28,755 nucleotides of DNA. Origin: DATFXF01 sp035258565 (lineage in GTDB: Bacteria; Acidobacteriota; Terriglobia; Acidiferrales; UBA7541). A model generated the notes under the pieces. That model did not search any database. It was not told the DNA's origin and was given only the letters and a program-made list of their open reading frames with translations. Made by a program: the position numbers and the translations under genes. This document shows positions 23,252-28,755 of this stretch, in pieces. Where the stretch lies: contig DATFXF010000165.1 of assembly GCA_035258565.1 (NCBI GenBank), positions 1 to 28,755 on the forward strand, written 5' to 3'. Position 1 is the stretch's first letter. Each line of letters begins with the position of its first letter.

Positions 23252-24466
23252 ATGGCTGAGCGCACTCCCAAGATCGTTCACGTGGACGTGGACGCCTTCT
23301 TCGCTTCGGTCGAACAGGTGCTTGACCCGCGCCTGCGCGGGAAGCCCGTACTGGTGGGCCGCGGCGTGGTGGCCTCAGCCAGCTACGAGGCGAAGGCCTG
23401 CGGTGTGCGCACGGCGATGAGCTTCCGCCGGGCGCGCGCGCTCTGCCCGCAGGCGATTGTCGTTCCCGGGCAGTACGAGCACTATGCCGACTATGCCGGG
23501 CGCATCGCGCGGCGGCTGGAAACCTTCACGCCTGCCGTCGAAACCGCCGCGCTCGATGACTTCTACCTCGACTTCACCGGCACCGACCGGCTCTATCCAG
23601 ACTTCGCCGGCGTGCTCGGACGGATGCAGCACCGCGTGTATGAGGAAACCGGGCTGAGCGTTTCCGTTGGTGCCGCAACGTCGAAGCTGGTGGCCGCGGT
23701 GGCCTCGCGGCTACACCGCCCGCGTGGCTTCCGGATTGTCCCTCCCGGCACGGAAGAAGAGTTTCTGGCACCCCTGCCGGTGGAGAAACTCCACGGCATC
23801 GGCCACACCCATACGACCACGCTCGCCGAGCGCGGCATCGAGACCATCAGCCAGCTGCGCCAGGTGCCACTTCCGGCACTCGTGGCCACGTTCGGCGAGG
23901 CCATCGGTCGGCAACTCTGGGAGCGCGCCCGTGGCCTCGACCCGCGCGCGGTCCTGACCCCGCCCGAGCCTAAGTCGATTTCCCGCGAGACCACCATCGA
24001 GGGCGGCACCATTGATCTGGAACTTCTGGGCGGTTTGATCGAATACCTAGCCGAACGTATCGGCGCAACACTGCGCGCCGCCGGCCGCCAGGCACGCACG
24101 ATCTCGCTCCGACTGCGCTATACCGATTTTTACTCGGTGAACCGCGCGGCGAAATTGGCAGCGCCGACGAACGACGAAAAGCGGCTGCTCGCAGCAGCAC
24201 TCGAAATTTTTCAAGCGCTCTTCACGCGGCGCGTAGCGCTGCGCTTCGTGGGTTTGAGCGTCGCAAACCTCGAACCCGAGCGGCGGCAGAACGAGCTCTT
24301 TGACGCGCGGGCCAACCGTCGCTGGTACCTGAACCGCGGCATGGACGCGGTCCGCGGGCGCTTTGGCTGGAACGCGGTGTTTTACGGCAAGGGGCTCGAG
24401 TTGCGCAAGCACTACGCGACCAAACCGACCGGGCTCGTGCTCTCCACCCCCTGCCTCTCGCGCTAA
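23252..24466 (+). CDS. dinB: DNA polymerase IV (Y-family)
   Basis: Translesion polymerase of 404 residues. HVDVDAFFASVEQ gives the first catalytic Asp12 with Asp14 and the steric-gate Phe17; SASYEAKACGVRTAM is the finger-domain motif; VSVGAATSKLVAAVAS is in the palm; a helix-hairpin-helix thumb (LPVEKLHGIGHTHTTTLAERGI) and little-finger domain follow. The second catalytic block reads AALDDFYLDFTG: Asp102-Asp103 replaces the usual Asp-Glu. The other residues argue for an active enzyme rather than an ImuB-like inactive one. The ATG at 23252 begins the family region. The frame opens at GTG 23180, but that leader is not conserved. It is followed by dnaE2 after 74 bases, as in mutagenesis cassettes. 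Confidence 0.93.
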   Translation: MAERTPKIVHVDVDAFFASVEQVLDPRLRGKPVLVGRGVVASASYEAKACGVRTAMSFRRARALCPQAIVVPGQYEHYADYAGRIARRLETFTPAVETAALDDFYLDFTGTDRLYPDFAGVLGRMQHRVYEETGLSVSVGAATSKLVAAVASRLHRPRGFRIVPPGTEEEFLAPLPVEKLHGIGHTHTTTLAERGIETISQLRQVPLPALVATFGEAIGRQLWERARGLDPRAVLTPPEPKSISRETTIEGGTIDLELLGGLIEYLAERIGATLRAAGRQARTISLRLRYTDFYSVNRAAKLAAPTNDEKRLLAAALEIFQALFTRRVALRFVGLSVANLEPERRQNELFDARANRRWYLNRGMDAVRGRFGWNAVFYGKGLELRKHYATKPTGLVLSTPCLSR

Positions 24467-24540
24467 ACCCGGAACCGAACAGGGCATGAGATGGAACAGA
24501 AACGCCAGTAGAAGCGGCGAAGTAGCCGGAGTTCCAAAGG

Positions 24541-27500
24541 GTGTTTGTTCATCTGCATTGCCATAGCCACTACTCGTTCTTACGGGCGGTGCCGTCACCT
24601 AGGGAGCTGGTGGCCCGAGCGGCCGAACAGAAGATGCCGGCGGTGGCGCTGACCGACACGAATGGCCTCTACGCCGCCATTCCGTTCTACCTCGCGGCGC
24701 GCGAGGCCGGCGTAAAGCCCATCCTCGGCACCGTGCTGGACATTGAATCAGGAACTGCACGCAGAGAGACCCCTCCCTCGCTGCCCGTCGGCTCCGCTCC
24801 AGGCAGGCAGCGACCTCAGGAGGACAGCGCCAAGGCCGCGGGCAGCAGTGAAACGCTCCTGCTGCTCGCGGCGGACCGCGCCGGCTACCGCAACCTGTGC
24901 CGGCTGGTGACTGCGCGGCAGCTCGAGGAGCGGCCGGTCTTGCTCGAAACGCTCCACGCGCACCGCGCCGGAGTGATCGCGCTCTATGCGCCGGGGAACG
25001 CCCTTACCTCAGCGATCGAACCCATCGCTCGGCTGAAAGAGATTTACGGCCATGCGCTCTACCTCGAAGTCCACCACTTGTCCCCAGGCGACGCACGCGC
25101 CTTGCGCGGGGCCTCGCACTTGTCGAGCGAACTGGGTGTGCCGCTGGTGGCCACGAACAACGTCCACTTCATCCGGCCCGGGGAACACCTGCATCACCGC
25201 GTGCTCAACGCCATCCGCGTCGGCTCGCTGCTCACCCAAGTCGCGCCGCCCGAGATCACCAGCGCCGAAGCCTGGTTCAAATCGACGGAGGAGATGCGCC
25301 GGGTGTTTCCCGACCATCCCGAGGCACTGCGTGCGACGCTCGAAATCGCCCAACGAGTAAATCTCGAGCTCGAACTCGGCAAGCTGATTTTCCCAGAATT
25401 CCCCCTGCCGGAAGGCGAGACGCCGTTTTCTTATCTCCGGAAGCTATGCTTCGAGGGCGCTCGGCAGCGCTACCAGCCTTTCGGGCCCGAGGTACTCCGA
25501 CGGCTCACGCACGAGCTCGAAGTAATCCACCGGCGCAACCTGGCGCCCTATTTCCTGCTAGTCTGGGACATTGTCGAGGAGGCGCGGCGGCGCGGGATCC
25601 CGGCGGTGGCGCGCGGCTCGGCGGCGAGCTCCCTGGTCACCTACTGCCTGGGCATCTCGCGTGTCTGCCCGCTGCGCTGGGGGCTTTACTTCGAGCGGTT
25701 CCTCAATGAGCAGCGCGGCGATTGCCCGGATCTCGACCTAGACATCTGCGGGGCGCGGCGCGACGAGCTGCTCGAATACGTGTACAAGCGCTGGGGCACG
25801 GAGCACGTGGCGATGATCGCGAGCTTCGTCACCATGCACGCGCGCCTGGCCGTGCGCGAGGTGGCCAAGGTCTTCGGCCTCTCGCCCGGCGAGGTGAATC
25901 ATTTCACGCGCCGCTTGCCGCACCGGCCGGTGCGCGAAATCCTCGAAGCCATCCGCACGCTGCCGGAGTGCCGTGTGCTGCCCGCCGAAGAAGAGCCGTG
26001 GAAGACGATCCTCGCCGTGGCGCTGGGCCTCGACGACTTTCCGCGGCATCTGGGCATCCATCCATGCGGCACGGTGATTGCCGCAAAGCCGCTCACGGAA
26101 CTCGTGCCGCTCGAAGTGGCCACCAAGGGCATCGTCGTTACGCAATATGACATGAACGCCATCGAGGCGCTGGGGCTGATCAAAATGGATCTACTTGGGC
26201 AGCGCGGCCTGACGACGATGTCGCTGGCACTCGCGAACATCGAGCAGACAACGGGCAAACGCGTGGACTTCGACGCCATCCCTGAGGAAGACCCGGCGAC
26301 CTGCGAAATGATCTCCCAGGGCCGCACGATGGGGATCTTTCAGATTGAATCACCAGGGATGCGCGGCTTGCTGCGCGCACTCCAGGCACGGACGCTCGAC
26401 GCCATCTCTCTGGCGCTCGCGCTGATCCGGCCGGGAGCATCCGAGTACGGTGCAAAAGAAACATTTCTGAAGCGGCTGCGCAAGCAGGAGCCGGTGCGCT
26501 ACTCCGATCCGCGTCTCGCAGCCATTCTGGGCGAGACCCTGGGGGTGTGCGTTTATCAGGAGCAGGTGATGCAGATTGCGCAGGCGGTGGGCAGCATGTC
26601 GCTCGCCGAAGCCGACCTGGTGCGTCGGACCACGGCGAAATTCGCCGACCAGCGCGAGCGCGAGCGCTTGCGTGCAAAATTCCTAAAAGCGGCAACGCAG
26701 ATGGGCCTCGCGGGCAAGAAGCTCGACGAGACCTGGCTCATGGTGGAGAAGTTCGCCGGGTTCGGCTTCTCGAAGGCGCACGCGGCCACCTATGCAGATC
26801 TCTCCTACCGCATCGCATACCTGAAGGTGCACTACCCGGCCGAGTTCCTGGCGGCGATGTGCAGCTCAGGCGCGGGCTTCTACCACGTCTCCGCCTACGT
26901 GGAAGAAGCCAAGCGCTGGGGAATCGAGGTGCGACTGCCTTCGGTGAACCGCTCGCGCCTGGAATACACGGCAGAATTACCTACCGAGAATGGAACAGCG
27001 CTGCTTGCGGCGCCCTCGGCACGCCACTCGATCCGCATCGGATTATTGCAGGTAAAGGGCCTGCGCCTCGAAACCATCGAGAACATCGTCCGGGCACGCG
27101 AGCGGAATGGCCCTTACCTCTCGCTCGAGAATTTTCTCCGTCGCGTGCCGGTCGAGCGCGATGAGATCGAAGCGCTCATCAAGTGTGGGGCCTTCGACGA
27201 AGTGGGTGAGGGGAGCCGAACCCGCCCGGCACAGCTATGGCAGCTGCACCTGATACGCTCCGGGCCCCTGCGTGCGGCGCCGGCGCTAGAGGCGGAGACG
27301 CTTTTCCCTGAAGCGCTTTTGCCGATCCGGCCAGCGGCGATCGCCACGGCCGCCGCCGATTACACGCGCGAGCAGCGACTGGCCTATGAGCAGGAGCTTC
27401 TCGAAGTCTCGGTGAGCGGCCATCCGCTCGACCTGGTCGAGCGGAACGGCGAGGCCTGGAGCAGCGAGCTCGCGCGCCTGTGCGGCAGGCGCGTGACGCT

Positions 27501-27729
27501 GCTCGGCTGGGTGGTCACCTTCCGGCACGTGGGCACGAAGGACTACCGCAACATGATGTTCGTCACGCTGGAGGACCAGCGCGGCCTCTACGAGGTGGTG
27601 CTCTTCCCTGAAACCTACGAGCGCTGTGGCAGCGTAGTGTTTCAGACGCGCCTGCTGCGCGTGACCGGCCGCGTCGAACCGGATGGACAGATCCATTGTG
27701 AAAAGCTCGAAGCGATCCGAAGAAAATGA
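24541..27729 (+). CDS. dnaE2: Error-prone DNA polymerase III alpha subunit (DnaE2)
   Basis: A C-family polymerase of 1062 residues, used for damage-induced mutagenesis rather than replication. The N-terminal PHP domain starts FVHLHCHSHYSFLRA and includes VALTDTNGLY and NVHFIRPGE. The polymerase palm has PAVARGSAASSLVTYCLGI and the catalytic acids in CPDLDLDICGARRDELLEYV (Asp399, Asp401). HPCGTVI, GLIKMDLLGQRGLTT, GIFQIESPGMRGLL and VYQEQVMQIA follow, then an HhH segment and a C-terminal OB fold (VTLLGWVVTFRHVGTKDYRNMMFVTLED). Residues about 70-104 form a low-complexity Pro/Ser/Arg-rich insert. The start is GTG at 24541, GGAG nine bases upstream. Its TGA overlaps the ATG of the next ORF. Confidence 0.95.
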   Translation: MFVHLHCHSHYSFLRAVPSPRELVARAAEQKMPAVALTDTNGLYAAIPFYLAAREAGVKPILGTVLDIESGTARRETPPSLPVGSAPGRQRPQEDSAKAAGSSETLLLLAADRAGYRNLCRLVTARQLEERPVLLETLHAHRAGVIALYAPGNALTSAIEPIARLKEIYGHALYLEVHHLSPGDARALRGASHLSSELGVPLVATNNVHFIRPGEHLHHRVLNAIRVGSLLTQVAPPEITSAEAWFKSTEEMRRVFPDHPEALRATLEIAQRVNLELELGKLIFPEFPLPEGETPFSYLRKLCFEGARQRYQPFGPEVLRRLTHELEVIHRRNLAPYFLLVWDIVEEARRRGIPAVARGSAASSLVTYCLGISRVCPLRWGLYFERFLNEQRGDCPDLDLDICGARRDELLEYVYKRWGTEHVAMIASFVTMHARLAVREVAKVFGLSPGEVNHFTRRLPHRPVREILEAIRTLPECRVLPAEEEPWKTILAVALGLDDFPRHLGIHPCGTVIAAKPLTELVPLEVATKGIVVTQYDMNAIEALGLIKMDLLGQRGLTTMSLALANIEQTTGKRVDFDAIPEEDPATCEMISQGRTMGIFQIESPGMRGLLRALQARTLDAISLALALIRPGASEYGAKETFLKRLRKQEPVRYSDPRLAAILGETLGVCVYQEQVMQIAQAVGSMSLAEADLVRRTTAKFADQRERERLRAKFLKAATQMGLAGKKLDETWLMVEKFAGFGFSKAHAATYADLSYRIAYLKVHYPAEFLAAMCSSGAGFYHVSAYVEEAKRWGIEVRLPSVNRSRLEYTAELPTENGTALLAAPSARHSIRIGLLQVKGLRLETIENIVRARERNGPYLSLENFLRRVPVERDEIEALIKCGAFDEVGEGSRTRPAQLWQLHLIRSGPLRAAPALEAETLFPEALLPIRPAAIATAAADYTREQRLAYEQELLEVSVSGHPLDLVERNGEAWSSELARLCGRRVTLLGWVVTFRHVGTKDYRNMMFVTLEDQRGLYEVVLFPETYERCGSVVFQTRLLRVTGRVEPDGQIHCEKLEAIRRK

Positions 27730-28034
27730 TCAGGCCCAAACCGGAAGAATCGCCGCCTCGAACGCAGACGGATTCTCGTCCAATGGAGTCCGGTGAGCAG
27801 TGGCTGGGGCGAAACACGGACGCGGAGCGTCGCCTGTGGGAGAAGCTCAACCCGCGGCATCGCAGGCAACTGCGTCTCATCGCGGGGGCACTTGCGCTGC
27901 GCCAGGGGCAGGCGCGCCTGCCGGAGTCGGCGCGCGCCAAGCTGGCCGCGCTGGCCGGGGAACTCGAACGATGGGTTGCGCGCCTCGAGAAACTCCTCGC
28001 CACGGTGGCAACCCGGACACCTCCGACGGACTGA
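27726..28034 (+). CDS. Small hypothetical protein coupled to dnaE2
   Basis: A 102-residue protein I do not recognise. Its ATG overlaps the dnaE2 stop (ATGA), so it is translated with dnaE2. The first ~30 residues are polar and probably disordered. From about residue 31 (DAERRLWEKLNPRHRRQLRLIAGALALRQGQ) to 95 it is helical and rich in Arg, Leu and Ala, with a likely coiled-coil near the end (ELERWVARLEKLLATV). There is no signal or membrane segment. The position suggests an accessory role in the polymerase cassette, but that is inference only. Confidence 0.72.
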   Translation: MIRPKPEESPPRTQTDSRPMESGEQWLGRNTDAERRLWEKLNPRHRRQLRLIAGALALRQGQARLPESARAKLAALAGELERWVARLEKLLATVATRTPPTD

Positions 28035-28074
28035 AACTTGCTGCGTCAGCAGCCCCTTTGCCATACTCGAAGCC

Positions 28075-28755
28075 ATGAAGCACCTGGCCATGGGCTCGCT
28101 TGCGGTGCTGATCCTGGCTCGTCCTGGGCTGGCCGATGAGATTCGCCTGAAAGACGGCACGAAGATCATCGGGACCATCGTCGAGTTCGAGGACAACTCC
28201 TTCAAGGTCGAGACCAGCTACGGCTTCGCCTTCGTGCGCAAGGACAAGATCGCGGCCATCATCCCCACGGAAGGAAAGCCCGAGCCAAGAAGCGAACGTG
28301 CTGCCGAAACCACAAGACCTCCCGCTCCGCAAGCGGTCGAGACTCCTCCTCGACTGCCTGCGCCATCGCCAGCGAGGCAGGCCTCTTCCCCGGAGACAAG
28401 CACGGAGCGACCGGCCACGCCATCCGCTCCCAGGACTCTTGCCCTCGCGGAAGGACCTCTTCGTCCACCGATGGTGCTAAAGACAGCACCCGAGGCCACG
28501 CAAACCACTGTGCCGCCCACCATTCCACCAGCGGCCAGCCGATATGTGGCCTCCGCAGCCGGGAGGTCCTCTCCGGCCGACACGCTTGCTGCTCAGCCGC
28601 TCGCACCATCTCCTCCCAGGATTCTTGCCCTCGAGGAAGGACCTCTTCGTCCACCGATGGTGCTAAAGACAGCACCCGAGGCCACGCAAACCAGCATGCC
28701 GCCTACCATTCCACCAGCGGCTAGCCGATATGTGGCCTCCGCAGCCGGGAGGTCC
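28075..28755 (+). CDS. Exported repeat-containing hypothetical protein, 3' end outside window
   Basis: The frame is open from ATG 28075 to the right edge (227 codons). A signal peptide (MKHLAMGSLAVLILARPGLA) probably ends before Asp21-Glu22. A short beta-type module follows, DEIRLKDGTKIIGTIVEFEDN, then SFKVETSYGFAFVRKDKI. Such small modules often precede low-complexity tails in envelope proteins, but I cannot name the family. From about residue 65 the chain is Pro/Ala/Thr/Ser-rich and contains a tandem repeat of 62 residues (LAEGPLRPPMVLKTAPEATQT...). No terminus is visible. It lies 40 bases after the small ORF. No strong Shine-Dalgarno is seen. Confidence 0.72.
   Translation, partial: MKHLAMGSLAVLILARPGLADEIRLKDGTKIIGTIVEFEDNSFKVETSYGFAFVRKDKIAAIIPTEGKPEPRSERAAETTRPPAPQAVETPPRLPAPSPARQASSPETSTERPATPSAPRTLALAEGPLRPPMVLKTAPEATQTTVPPTIPPAASRYVASAAGRSSPADTLAAQPLAPSPPRILALEEGPLRPPMVLKTAPEATQTSMPPTIPPAASRYVASAAGRS
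28420..28755 (+). repeat. Direct tandem repeat, 186-bp period, in frame
   Basis: Copy 1 spans 28420-28605; copy 2 starts at 28606 and is cut by the window edge. Over 149 compared bases (28421-28569 against 28607-28755) I count nine differences. The period is 62 codons, so the protein frame is kept. More copies may follow beyond the edge. Confidence 0.9.

Overview
The window (about 62% GC by eye) looks like a chromosomal segment of a free-living aerobic bacterium, most likely of the Acidobacteriota. I infer this from the gene content: a split complex I locus, an error-prone DnaE2 next to a Y-family polymerase, a REC-PATAN regulator, and many exported proteins of unrecognised families. No 16S or marker search was possible. 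There is no CRISPR array, transposase, tRNA or rRNA that I can support.

Layout. Positions 1-13087 run leftward (minus strand). They hold a complex I cluster read as nuoC-D-H-J-K-L (nuoL cut by the left edge), a separate nuoA ended by a clear intrinsic terminator, proC, a compact molybdenum-cofactor operon (purA-moeA-moaC-response regulator-mogA), thioredoxin and glgA. Positions 13.3-16.1 kb are the oddest part: an HtrA-like protease split by an in-frame TGA, an exported-type hypothetical with no usable start codon, and a Tat-exported DsrE-like protein whose frame runs through a TGA exactly where the first Cys of a CxxC motif is expected. Positions 16.3-19.5 kb hold rsmA, a glycerophosphodiester phosphodiesterase, a BON-domain lipoprotein and an IclR-type regulator. 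The regulator is divergent from isocitrate lyase, and palindromic operators lie between them. After an SDR protein and a DinB/YfiT-fold protein, a DNA-damage-tolerance cassette follows (pol IV, DnaE2 and a small overlapping ORF). The window ends inside an exported repeat protein.

How the genes fit together. The Nuo subunits present (A, C, D, H, J, K, L) are the ones that carry no flavin or Fe-S cluster; B, E, F, G and I are absent here and must be elsewhere if the enzyme is complete. The Mo-cofactor genes imply molybdoenzymes. IclR and isocitrate lyase form a self-contained glyoxylate-shunt control unit. DinB and DnaE2 form a mutagenic repair unit without an adjacent imuA or imuB.

The most interesting item is the candidate selenoprotein at 15632-16102: Tat signal, DsrE-like fold, U-x-x-C motif, strong Shine-Dalgarno sequence, plausible promoter, and a stem-loop after the UGA whose apical G falls 20 nt downstream, within the usual bacterial SECIS geometry. 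The main competing explanation is ordinary gene decay, because two neighbouring genes also look damaged.
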